A stretch of 64,000 nucleotides of DNA from Xiphydria camelus (lineage: Eukaryota > Arthropoda > Insecta > Hymenoptera > Xiphydriidae). The position numbers were made by a program, and so were the translations under genes. The stretch lies in assembly GCA_963678675.1 (NCBI GenBank), contig OY783194.1, positions 26,142,278-26,206,277 on the forward strand, read 5' to 3'. The notes below the pieces were generated by a model. The model searched no databases and was not told where the DNA came from. It saw only the letters and a list, made by a program, of their open reading frames with translations. Below, one piece after another: positions 25,339 to 36,401 of this stretch (position 1 is its first letter; every line of letters begins with the position of its first letter).

Positions 25339-28300
25339 TCAATATACTGCGATCGTTAGTCCCGGATGGGACTGATGGGTCTGATGGGGCTGATGGGTCT
25401 GATAGGCCTGATGGGGCTGATGGGTCTGATAGGCCTGATGGGCTTGATGGAACTGATAACTGGGATTTATCGGCTGCTCTTCTTTCTTCGGTTTCTTGGG
25501 TACGAATGGATTTTTATTGGGATCCAGATTCAAGCTGAAAAGAAGTGATCGGGATTTTTAAATATCGTATTTAAATCTAAAGAAGAAATTAATTTCTTCA
25601 GTGTTTAATGAAAATTTACATTATCCTGTAATAACGCTATTTATCGTATCTTACTTGTAAAGAGACGGAGCATCGGCACAGTTTACGTTGTACCACCAAT
25701 CACAGGCAAATTCGTGTTGATTGAAGAGGGTTCCATTGGTGCAGAGGAAAGATGCACCTTGGTGTCCTTCCCGACCATCGTGGCATATATGATAAGCCTG
25801 CAATTACATTTAGCAGCGTGAATAAAAAATACTACGCTTTATTTCCAAGCTAAAACTTTTACATCGACTTTTCATTTCCATCCCAATACCTTTAAAGTAG
25901 AGAGCAGAGCTATTTCGCTTTTAGTGGCATCCCTTATAACAACGACCCTACGAACGACTCCCTTTCTTATCTACGCGTGAACTTTTGACCCCCATCGGCA
26001 CAGAATTCTTCCGCTCGCGAAAATGCGACATTCAAAAAAGCATTTTATCGCGATAAGGCAAGAGTTATCGGGTAGCGAGATAAACCCGCGATCGAAGTGA
26101 ATGTCTTTCGCGAAACGAAAGTAAGACTTGATCGAAACGAGCGTCAAGTAGTGTAGCCCCCGTATGGCCGGACAGCGCAGCGGCGCTCTTTCCGCTCGGG
26201 AGAAATCGCACGATTCATCTTATCCGCGATCTATAACACAATCGGCATTAACACTTGATTTTCCGTGGCATTCAGCTTATTACGTTTCCAAGAGTTACTA
26301 CACAATTATGCGCTCTAGTTCTCTGGTTGTATTCGAGGACTGCCGCAGTATATCCTGCGTGCGTACGGAGGAATTCGAGCGAATTTGAAAGTGAAACGGC
26401 GTTGAGTAGAATTAAATTCTGGCCGCAATTTTGGCGATTCCATTCGGTGGTTCGCGAGCACGTGGTGCCGTTAGGATCGTGTGGCCTTCTCTCCTACAGG
26501 AGCATCGTCTCGAGGGAATCCGTTCGTATCGCTTGCGTCGTTTCGAACGGTCGGAGTCGACTATACGTTGACCGCGGTCGCTATAAGTGGCAAAGTAGGG
26601 AAGAACATGGGATCGTCGGGCTAACTTTAGAGAGAGAGAGTTAGGTTCTGATTATCACGATTGCTGATGGAAAGCAGCGTCAATCGAAGTACCTCCAATT
26701 TTAGCTTATTTTCCCTTAGTACAGAGAGAAGGCGTAAGATATCTGTAATCGTACGCGATTAAATATATTATATATTATCATAATCAGCAAAGAAAAGCTG
26801 ATACCAGTAAATTTTACTGGATTTACAATAAAAGAGGTACATATGAAGGTTTTTGGATTTTTTTATTTTGCGGGACAATAATTTTCATTTGGAAAACATT
26901 AAATCGTAATAACTGACATATCATTCACTAAGCCGAAAAGACAGTTTATTAATAGTTAACAAATATAATTTCAAATATGGCGAAATAAATATTTCGTTAG
27001 GACGAGAAAATATGAGTTAATGATTAAAATGTTTATTTCATTCAAACGATTGCTTCAAAGGGTTTAATTGTACCAAATAAACGTCGTAACAGTTAACCAA
27101 TATTTATTTGACCCAATAAAATATTTATTTCGCCATATTTAAACAAACATCTATTAAATACAGATAAACTGTGTTCTTGGTGTACCTACGAGATTAAATA
27201 CATATATATTATCATAATCGGAAAGACAGATACCAGTAAGTGTTTTACTGTATTTATAATAAAAGAGGTACACATAAGGATACTTTTACAGTGCGGTACA
27301 ATAGTTTTTCTCTTGAAAACATTAAATCCTAATAGCTTACATTTTGTAATTTACTAGTTCCTAAGGGAAAATTGTTCTTCAACTCGGTAGGAACATCCGG
27401 AAATCCTGACGTGTCCTCTTTTATCGTAGGTATAATAAATACAGTAAAATTTACCGGTGTTTCTTTCCGTGAGAATATACGCGACGTAACGACTAAATAA
27501 TTTCCCCCTCTGACGTCACACCTCCATGATTTTGACAAGCGAAACAAAATTCGAAATTAGCCGATCTTGAATTCATCCACGCGATCGATGCGGCCCCGCG
27601 CGATCGTGATTCAGGTGCGATATACCCCGTGTGGGTGTCTTTCACCGTGTCCGATTGCGAGTCGGCTCGTTGCCGATTCGCCCGAAGGCTCGGCAATGCC
27701 AAGCCGCTCTCTTACGTAAACAAATCCGCTCTACTTCGATCGCTAGCGCTGATCCCGGCCGCGTCCGAGGCGATCGCCTTTCGTCAATCCCGATCGTCAA
27801 TGTCGTTGATTATGGGGGGGGGGGGGGGGGTGCGTTTCCTTCGAACCGCTCCAGAGTGTCTTGGAGAAAAATACTTCGACAGACAGCGATTTAGGAATCA
27901 CGAGGAATCGTACCTCGAAACAAGCCAAACAAAATGTGTACCGCCCGGTAGGACTGAATCGCCTCGAAACGATCCCAGCGCACCGATTCGATAAATCGGC
28001 ATTGCGAGACGATCGCATTTAAATGCGATCCGAGCTGCGCGTCTGAATGGAGCTCTTTCGTTTTTTAGAAACCAATCGCGGAGAAATTGTAGACGCTGTA
28101 CCTCTTTGAAACTCTCTTTGCCAAGCGCGCCGATGCAAAATCATTGCGATCTTATGATCGACAGCGGACCCCGCCGATAGATTCTGATCAAACGCGGCCA
28201 CACCCAGCCACCTTGCGATCTCAGAATACAAAAAAGTAAAATGACGCAAGGCAATAATGCATCGTACGGTGTTAATCGCGTAACGAATTTGCATGTTGAT

Positions 28301-31300
28301 AGCGGTCCCTTTGTCTTGCTATATAATTATCGCTCGTGCGAGGCATAAAGGAGAGCTAACGACGGAACTCAGGGGGAGTTTAATGAGACACTCACAGCTG
28401 TGACGACACTGATCACTAATTTTGCTCGTAGACAAATTTCTGGAAAAATTTATAATGGAAATTCGATTAAGTATACTGAGAAAAATAACTTGGTCAGTTT
28501 AACCTAAATCCTGGAAACGACGATGAAACCGTTTGGTGTGTAATGTGGATCCTCCAAACTTTTGGTTAAACTGAGTTAGACCACTCTCTCTTTTGGATTA
28601 GAATAACTTAACGTTTGGTTGGAACAATTAAACATTTAATCAGAATAACTAAATGTTTGGTTTAACTGACCAGTATTTTGATTAGAATAACCAAGCGCGT
28701 TTAACTAGATACATTTTTTCATTTTAAACTAATTTTGTTTCTCAATGTATAAAATATCTCAAATTCTCTGGGTGTCGCATTCAAAGAATTTCGTCGCGGT
28801 ATCATTGATGAAGTTAAAAATTTGCCTACGGATAAAATTAGGCCAATGTATCGCAACGTTCGCTAATTTACGTCTCGAGCCGAACTCACCTTGAGTCTCT
28901 TAAGTAATAAACTTGTAACAAGGCATGTAAAACAGAAAGATCGGAGCGTCCACATAACTTTTATGTACTTCCGGCTCCAATAAATACGCGAAGTCGATCT
29001 TCGAGACGCTCGCGATCGAATACAATCATCCCCGGCGGTAGATTTATTACATATATACATATGTATAACTGACGTAAGTCCTTTCTCTCCCCTTTCGCCT
29101 TTCTCGGTCTCCTTCTTGAAAGAAGGATAGGTCCATAGCATAATAATGTAGCATCGGCGCAAGCAATTTCGCAGAATGGATATTTATAAACTCGTGGCAA
29201 AGATTTGTAGGAGATTTATATCTACACGGAAAAAGAGAGAGAGAGAGACGGGTACTAGTAAATTTCACTGTATTTAAGATAAGAAAAAAGTACACGTGAG
29301 GCTTTTAGGATATTTTAAAACTACGGTACTACAATATTTTTTTTCCTGAAAATACCGAATTGTAATAGTTTACATCACAATTTACTAATTTCTAAGGAAA
29401 AATTGTTCTTCAGCACAGTAGAAACATCCGAAAATCCTTATGTGTACCTCTTTTGTTGTAAATACAGTAAAATTTACCGGTATCAATTCTTCCGTGCACT
29501 GAGAGAAATAATTGATAATGTCAAAAAAATTTCTTGAATCAAAAAAACATATGATCTTAAAAATTCTTAAGAATACAGATTCTTAGTCAAAGAACATATG
29601 AGGAGCACAGTTCCAAAACTCGTTTAGTCCATTCGCAGTTTGTCCTATAATTGCTAATAGTTTAGCGATTATAAGACAAACTGCGAATGGACTAAATGAG
29701 TTTTGGAACTGTGCTCCTCATATATTCTTGATTAAAAAGTAACCTTCGTTGGGACGAGAAATTCTTCTTGCGCGAAAAAAAATAATTACTCAAGCCTGCC
29801 AAATATATTTTGCACGAAGAAAACCATGTCTTGATTCTGGAATTACATCATGTTTTTGATTAAAGAAAGTATTTCTTTGATACCAGCAATTATTTCTCTC
29901 AATGTGAAGGGAGACACTCTTTCTCTCCTCTTTGTCCGGCTCCTCGACTCCTCCTGCAGCGTTTCAAGACGAACATTCGATTACCGACGTATCCGAGTTC
30001 CGAGATACCGAGCAATATGGTTACCGCGATAATTGGTTTCGCGCCTCCGGATACAATCTGCACTGTTTCTCTGGTAATGCCCATTATGTACGAGTACCTA
30101 CTCTCGGCAAATGGTGCAACGAACTATAGAAGCAGTTTACCGGAAATGACAGGGGATACCCATAAAGTCCGGCGGGTACACATCTAATCGGATAAGAAAT
30201 ACATACCTCTCAACGTTACGTGGCGTCTACGTCGGTGAAAAAAAATCTCGACGAGAGTTTCTTACGCAAGATCGTAATACGAGCGATATACGTTGGTGCA
30301 TTTACGAAATTTCTTCTCGGATTCATTCGCATGCGCGGGTGTGCGACGCTTTTGCGAAACTACTCGAAGCTATGCTATTGGAATTGATAGAAGACATTTC
30401 ATGAGTGTTTCTCAAAAATACATGTGTATGTATGTGTATAAGTCGTGCGTTACATCTTTGCAGAGGCGAGTTTAGAGGAAATAGAGAACGTGACTGCATA
30501 GTGTATAAGGCGAATACCACAATTATACGCTGATGTAAGAGAGAGAGAGAGAGAGAGAGCAGTGATTTTTCAGAAATCTATAATTATTATACATAGTATC
30601 CGACTTCTCCCTTTTACTCTCGATAACGGGTCTCTTTCGCCGTCAACAGCGATATCCTTGATACTTATGGTAAATCCGGTTATTGATCAATGACAATGGT
30701 ATAACTACTGGGAACCGGTCATCGAACCGATTGTTATATCTATTTGAAATATTACGGAATGAGAAATAAATCGATTTTTGAGAATGATGGGATCTCTGAT
30801 TTCGTTTTAATTAAATTATTTCGAGTAAATTATTTGATTCGCAATGAAAAATCATTACGAAGTTAGCGAACGTGACAATTCCTCTTCCCTGATATTGTGG
30901 AATCCCTGATATTTCCTCAAAAATTGAAATCTCTAGAATCAATCATTCGATCATTTTATCTTATGTATTTTTTCCCCGCTCACACACATTGCGAAAAACA
31001 CGATTATTAGGTCGATATCTCGAAAAATAAATGTAAAATATCAGTAATTTTATCCACGAGAAAATTATTTTTTCATAAAAAATCGTCGTTATTTCGGTGT
31101 TCCTTTGAGATTTTCTCAATGAATCCATCATTTTCAGAATCAGCATGAAAAAATATATAGAGCAGAGTGGTCGACCGATCGATTCCAGAAATTTCGACTT
31201 TTGCGAAAATCTTGTCATTTTTCAATTTTTCACAAAAATGGAAATCTCTAAAATCGATTGCTCGATCATCTTGTGTAGTTTTCCCTACTGGTTATGGAAA

Positions 31301-33271
31301 TCACCGATATTAGGACGATATCTCAAATTAAATATAAAATATCGGCGATTTCATGTATTGAAAAAAAAATTATTTTTTTCCCAAAAAAAATCATTGGTAC
31401 CTATCTCACTGCTTGTTTGAGATTTTCTCATTGTCCACAATTTTCGAACTCGACTCAAAAAAACATCGAATAAGGTGATCGAGAGTTCGATTCTAAAAAT
31501 TTCGATTTTTACGAAAATACTCATATAAAGGGGTACGTCGACGTGAACCTCGATCCGATTTCACGTTGAATTTATTCCGCATTTATATATATAAGGATTA
31601 TTTTACTCGCAGAGCAGATCGCACATAATTCTCCTCTAGTGCTTTCTATAGACCCTAATTACGCGATCTTCATTATATATTGCGCAAATGAACCTTTCGT
31701 CGGCACCGCAGCTTCATTATTTCCAACTTAAGCTTCCTCTCGCATACAGAAGGAATAACATATACCGTGTTCGTTTTATTCGAGGCTTCGTCAGTGTAGA
31801 ATTTAATTTGCACCGCAGAAATGAAAGGTCGAACGCGCGCGCTGGCTTTTATATTCTTTTCGCAGGATGAAGGAACGTGTATATCGATTACCTGGCAACC
31901 GGTCTCGACATTGGCGTACATCCCGGGTGCATAAGGAACGTGTGCACAGGAGAAACTCGTAGGCGGGACCTGGTGATAAATGGGAAAGTCCACCCCCGGA
32001 ATACCCGGGATCTTGCTGAAGTCCTGCTCGTCCTTCTTCGGCGTCTCCTTCACCACTATCGGTCCCTTCAATCGCGCGACAGGTTGAAAGTGCTGGTATC
32101 CATTGTAATCGTCGTAGATCCCACGTTTCTGAAATAGGTTCGCAATAAAATTTGATACATAAATTGCACTCGCAGAATCCCGCTATACATCCGAGATAAA
32201 TAATTGCTAGTGTCAGAAAAATGTCTTGAATCAAGAACATGTGATCTGACAAATTTTTAAGAATACAGATTCTTGATCGAAGAATATACGGGGTGAGGTA
32301 TTTAAATTGCGACACATGAATATCTGTAAAACAATTAACGCATTTTAGAAACAAATGTTTCTTATAAAATTTATATGCTTTAGAGAGAGGAAAGAGAACT
32401 GTATGTTTTATTTTTCATCTACCAGACACTTTCAAGGCTATTTTAAGGTCAACGATTCTTCTTTAAATGGAAAAAAATTAAGAAGTAACAAACTTTTCGG
32501 ACGATAGTTATCTGTTTTTGTTTGTGTATGTGTGTATGAAAAAATGCAAGATTCCATTTAAAGAAAAAACGTTGACCTTAATATCGCCTTGAAAACGTTT
32601 ACTAAATGAAAAATGTGAAGCATACATTTATCTTTCCCCCTCTAAAGCAAATCACTTTTATAAAAAACATTTTTTTCTAAAGCGCGTTATTTTACAAATA
32701 TTCATGTATCTCAATTTAAATGACTCGTTCTGTATATTCTTGATTCCAGTACCTTCGTTGAAACAAGAAATACTTTCTGTGCGAGAAAAACAATTACTCG
32801 AGTCTATCAAATATTTTCTTGCACAAAGAAAATCATGGATCCTGGAATTATATCATATTTTTGATTGAAGAACACATTTTTTTGGCACTAGCAATTACTT
32901 CTCTCAGTGTACGTCAAACACTCGAAAAATGATTTCGTAGCGTGATAATTCGCCAAATTAAAAACGCTCTTTCGAAGAATCCTTCGACACTCTCCAACGA
33001 TGACAATCGTACCGTTAAACCGAACCGCGGTATTTTTCCTCAAATTGCACTCGAGTACAGTGTACTGCGTTGCACCCGAGTGAAAATGCAGCGCGCACGG
33101 CCGAGAGGCGACGTCATAAAATGCGCGAAATACGAGTAATAAACAACCGGTGGTCCCGCACGATCGTGATCTCGTAATTAAATCTATCGCGTTTACCTGA
33201 ATGAGGGTGGAGATTGCCACCGCGAAGGTGGCGAAGAGAACCGCAGCAAGGACGCAACTACTCCTTGCCAT
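25339..33271 (-). CDS. Secreted cuticular chitin-binding protein, CPAP1 type (one ChtBD2 domain)
   Basis: Four exons join in phase: 33271-33197, 32128-31892, 25797-25655 and 25534-25339, giving 216 residues. Residues 1-20 are a hydrophobic signal peptide, so the product is secreted. The peritrophin-A/ChtBD2 domain spans about residues 84-145 with the six expected cysteines at 86, 103, 109, 123, 136 and 144 and the aromatic stretch CDWWYNVNC. A single ChtBD2 with linkers on both sides fits the CPAP1 family, which binds chitin in cuticle or tracheal lining. The tail is a His/Gln repeat (units such as HQAYQTHQP) encoded by a 9-base minisatellite. The domain is split between exons 2 and 3 by a 6.1-kb intron. 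Clustered AATAAA on the minus strand near 24,870-24,892 may end the transcript. The family call is firm; the exact CPAP1 orthologue is not. Confidence 0.93.
25367..25455 (-). repeat. 9-bp coding minisatellite in the chitin-binding protein tail
   Basis: About nine degenerate copies of a 9-base unit (plus strand CTGATGGGG / CTGATGGGT / CTGATAGGC) lie in the last exon. On the minus strand they read as His-Gln-Xaa triplets. The unit is a multiple of three, so copy-number change would keep the frame. Confidence 0.85.
26720..27480. mobile_element. Repeat family I, two direct copies, with family G between
   Basis: GATACCAGTAAATTTTACTG at 26800 and GATACCAGTAAGTGTTTTAC at 27230 start two direct copies of family I. 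Family G (26926-27182) separates them. The second copy ends with AATTTACCGGTGTTTCTTTC. Lies in intron 2 of the chitin-binding protein gene. Confidence 0.7.
27814..27830 (+). repeat. Poly-G run of 17
   Basis: Seventeen consecutive G residues follow ATTAT. The length may be an assembly artefact because such runs sequence poorly. Confidence 0.9.
28473..28748. mobile_element. MITE family B, copy 7
   Basis: Ends TACTGAGAAAAATAACTTGG and TTTTGTTTCTCAATG, with family B interior TAACTAAATGTTTGGTT. Confidence 0.8.
29222..29496. mobile_element. Repeat family I, near-complete copy
   Basis: Starts ACACGGAAAAAGAGAGAG and ends GGTATCAATTCTTCCGTG. Arms share TTTACTG-TATTTA and its complement AAATACAGTAAAATTTACC. 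It abuts the family A element that follows without spacer. Confidence 0.75.
29497..29905. mobile_element. MITE family A with nested hairpin element
   Basis: Family A ends CACTGAGAGAAATAATTGAT and AGCAATTATTTCTCTCAATG. The interior is interrupted at 29599-29720 by a perfect-looking hairpin that splits AAGAACATA from TATTCTTGA. Confidence 0.85.
29599..29720. mobile_element. 122-bp hairpin MITE with TA target duplication
   Basis: TGAGGAGCACAGTTCCAAAA at the left and its exact complement at the right, arms about 50 bases, TA on both flanks. Nearly no divergence between arms, suggesting recent insertion. Confidence 0.9.
30539..30560. repeat. (GA)n microsatellite
   Basis: Eleven GA units. Confidence 0.9.
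30837..31520. repeat. Repeat family M, compound copy
   Basis: AAAATTGAAATCTCTAGAAT near 30921, the inverted form GATTCCAGAAATTTCGACTT near 31181, then AAATGGAAATCTCTAAAATC near 31237 and CGATTCTAAAAATTTCGATT near 31489 show two inverted-repeat units in tandem within intron 2 of the chitin-binding gene. Confidence 0.65.
32188..32909. mobile_element. MITE family A with nested long inverted-repeat element in intron 1 of the chitin-binding gene
   Basis: Family A (CATCCGAGATAAATAATTGC ... TAGCAATTACTTCTCTCAGTG without its last base) contains a 444-base element at 32289-32732 flanked by TA. That inner element has arms ATTTAAATTGCGACACATGA and complement TCATGTATCTCAATTTAAAT, and inner complementary blocks around AAGGTCAACG. 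Confidence 0.8.
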
Positions 33272-34763
33272 GGCCGCACTGAGTTTGATGTTAAACTAAA
33301 CTGGTCCAGCTTCCGTTGTACAGCCTCCCTTGCCGCCACGAGAAATTATGTCACAGAGAAAGTCAACGGCTCGTAATACACACCGCTGTAGGTATCTCCC
33401 CCCTCTCTACTGCCCCCAGGCATGTGTGATGGATAATTACACCGTGGAACGCATTTCGTTTCGGTCGACTGCAATGTAACCCGCGATGTCGATGGGCGTT
33501 CGGCACGTAAAGGTCGCACGTTTTTCGGACTCGTTGAGAAATATCTTTACACGTCGCTATTTCCCAGACGGATTGTACGATCGTCAAGACGTTCGCGTAA
33601 ACTACAGATTGCAGCAGAAATGCTGCCCTAAAAGTAGACTCAAATAAAAATAGGAAGGAATCATTAGATACGATTGGCACTTTTCAGAAAATTAGAGGAG
33701 GAATGTAAATTTTTGAGCAAACATCGGTAACAGCGATAAAAAATGTGATTCAGCCGCTTCAGGTGGTAAGTCTGAGAAACGAGGTCCGGCTTTATGGAGC
33801 TCCAATGTTTGATTTCGAGTGGATGAAAATTATTTGCATCGAAGTGGCTTCACGAATTTCGGAATTTTTATCCATTTTTTCGCAATAGGAATGATCATCT
33901 CTGCTCGGGAGATGAAGATAGAATTTTGTAATTTTTTTTTTTTCGAAATCAGCGTTTCGTACCGATAAATGATTCTTTTAAAATTGACGTTTACTTTGCT
34001 GCATAAATTTGAAGAAATAACTGATTAAATTTACATTATTATATGATTTACTGTAGCAATATTTCGTATTTACGAAAAAATTTGCTTATATTGAATACAC
34101 GTTTAGCATTTTATTCTTCTTATTTTGAAATCATTTAACGTCGCAAATATATGCTTGCTTAATGATGACCCATAAAGCATACAACCTTAATGCATCAGGT
34201 GAGCTAATACGTTACTACCTGAAGCTACTGTACAATTTACGTACACTTGCCTATCTGGGTTTTTCGAAAATTGTGATCTTCGAAGTTCATCACGACTTCT
34301 TCCTCTCTTACGACGCAGGATTTCCCTAATGTCTCAACTTCGCCGTTGCTCGCAGCTCCAAGATTGTCCCTGACCTGTTTTCGGGCGTTACGTTTTGCGC
34401 GAAAGAAAGGAACGGCGCACACGCGGTATTCGCACGTGCAATACGCCGTGTAATCTCGCGGTGCTCGCTTTTGTCGTGAGATTATTTGAAAAATAAAAAG
34501 TGCAATACCCGGCGCACTTTGCCAGGGGAGAACATCGTACCTTGCGAAAAGGATCCGATTGTCTCGCAGCTTCATTTTTTTCGCGCTGGGAAAAGGAACT
34601 TGGCAGCCGCGACGCGATCGATCGCGATTCACCACACGTTCTTCCGCGATCGTTTGTCCCGTACGTGGGCAAACGTTTGCGTTAATCTGCGATAGAAATG
34701 TCATTCGCACGAATTGGAATGGAATGTAAAATCCTCCGAAGCGTCGCGTCGTCGAATCGGTTA
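33272..34763. other. Upstream of the chitin-binding gene; unassigned
   Basis: On the minus strand an initiator-like CTCAGTG lies 11-17 bases before the ATG, but no clear TATA box precedes it. The remainder to 34,763 has no recognised gene. Confidence 0.3.
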
Positions 34764-35285
34764 CACCGAGAGAAGTAATTGTTGGTACCAGAAACATATT
34801 CTCTTCAATCAAAAACATGATAAAATTTCAGGATCAAGCGATGGTTGCAAGAAAATATTTGATAGGTTCGAGTAATTGTTTTTTTTTGCGCAGAAAGAAT
34901 TTCTTGTTTCTTCAATCAAGAATATATATTCTTCTATTAAGAATCTGTATTCTTAAAAATTTGTAAGATCATATGTCTTGATTTAAGATATTTTTTTGAC
35001 ACTAGCAACCCTGTTAAAAATTTCCGATAGAAAGCGATAGAATATAGCAAAAATGATTCAAAAATACCATTAGAGCGTGAAATCAATCGTTTTCTATAAT
35101 TTTCATATTAAATACTATAGAAACTTATACAGATCTTATGTCGATCTTATTATTTTTTATGATATTCAATATGAAAATCATAAGAAGCGATAGAACTTTT
35201 CACTTTATGGTGTTTTTGAACCTTTTCTACAATTTTCTATCATTTTCTATCGGAAATTTTTAGCGGGGAATATTTTCTCTCAATG
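34764..35285. mobile_element. MITE family A (reverse orientation) with nested family H
   Basis: Starts CACCGAGAGAAGTAATTGTT and ends TATTTTCTCTCAATG. Family H occupies 35009-35268 (CCCTGTTAAAAATTTCCGAT ... CGGAAATTTTTAGCGGGG), between ACTAGCAA and AATATTTTCTC. Confidence 0.8.
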
Positions 35286-36401
35286 TAGAGCGAGAGTTCG
35301 AGAAAATGTTCTACATCGACGTGTTCACGAGTCGCGACGTTAATGTTGAGCGCGGCGTGGTGCAATAATTAATTAAGACGGCGTGTAATTTCGCATCCAG
35401 GAAGATATTTCCTACTGTAAATTGTCGCACTGCGCTTCGCGACTCTTACGTATCCTCCACACAACGCGCATGGTGCTTTGGTGTCGGCTAGACACTCTTC
35501 GCGCGACAAAGTGTATTACTTTTACTTTCAAATCCACGCGATACGTACACCGCGATCTAATTGCAAGGTCTAGGCACCATGGCAGCCGTTCGTATCCTTA
35601 TATCATTCTTACTTTCTACCGCGAGCTTCGGATGTAAAGTGTAAAAAAAAACGAGATCGAGATCTTAATCTGGAGGCGCGAGTCATTCTGTGCGTTAACC
35701 GACGATGATTTTTTCAAATATATTGCTAATCCATCGTAATAGGTTCTTATACAGGTGATCGAGTACATCGTTTATTAACTTTTAATGTCCGGGTTCCTCG
35801 TTTTATAATTTTCAATGCAACTGAGAGAGAGTTGTCATTATAGAAGGAAGCCTCACTTCGTTAAATTATTCCTCCGCTCTTCGTTAGAAAGCGATTAAGA
35901 AGAAATTAGAGGAAAATTATATCGCGTGAGAGGAAGACACGCGTCACTTGCTCTTCGAGAAATTCAACTGTTCGTATTCCAAGGCATTACCGGCACCTAC
36001 CTTTAATCTGCATAAATGTATATTAACCGGAAGTCAATGATAATGATAATAATGATAACAGCAAGTGCTATACGTATTTCCTCTTTAGACGTGGAAGTTT
36101 ACTGCATAGCAATCAGCCTTTTCATTACGATCGTAAAATACCTACCTGTGGGATCAATTTTATAAGGCGTCGTAAAATATATGGAGATGGTCTGCACGCC
36201 AAGTGAAGTAATTTACACATATTTTAACTAACGAGTATCGAATCGATTAAAAACCCGTCGCGTTAACTTTAAGGAGTTTCTCGCGATCAGTGCGCTGTTA
36301 ACTGTCCACCCGAAAAGTCTTGTCTCGAAATTCGCCCGAAGTCTTGCAACTTTTCACTGTAAAAATAAAATTTAACGAATTCGAAAGAAACTACCGATCC
36401 G
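35286..36401. other. Upstream region of the odorant receptor
   Basis: No gene or well-defined repeat. Would contain the receptor promoter, which I could not locate. Confidence 0.3.

Noticed and set aside
25366..25548. Plus-strand Met-Gly-Leu repeat frame
   Set aside because: It is the mirror of the His/Gln repeat in the last exon of the minus-strand chitin-binding protein.
31803..32354. 183-codon minus-strand frame
   Set aside because: Alternative frame across exon 2 of the chitin-binding gene and its upstream intron.
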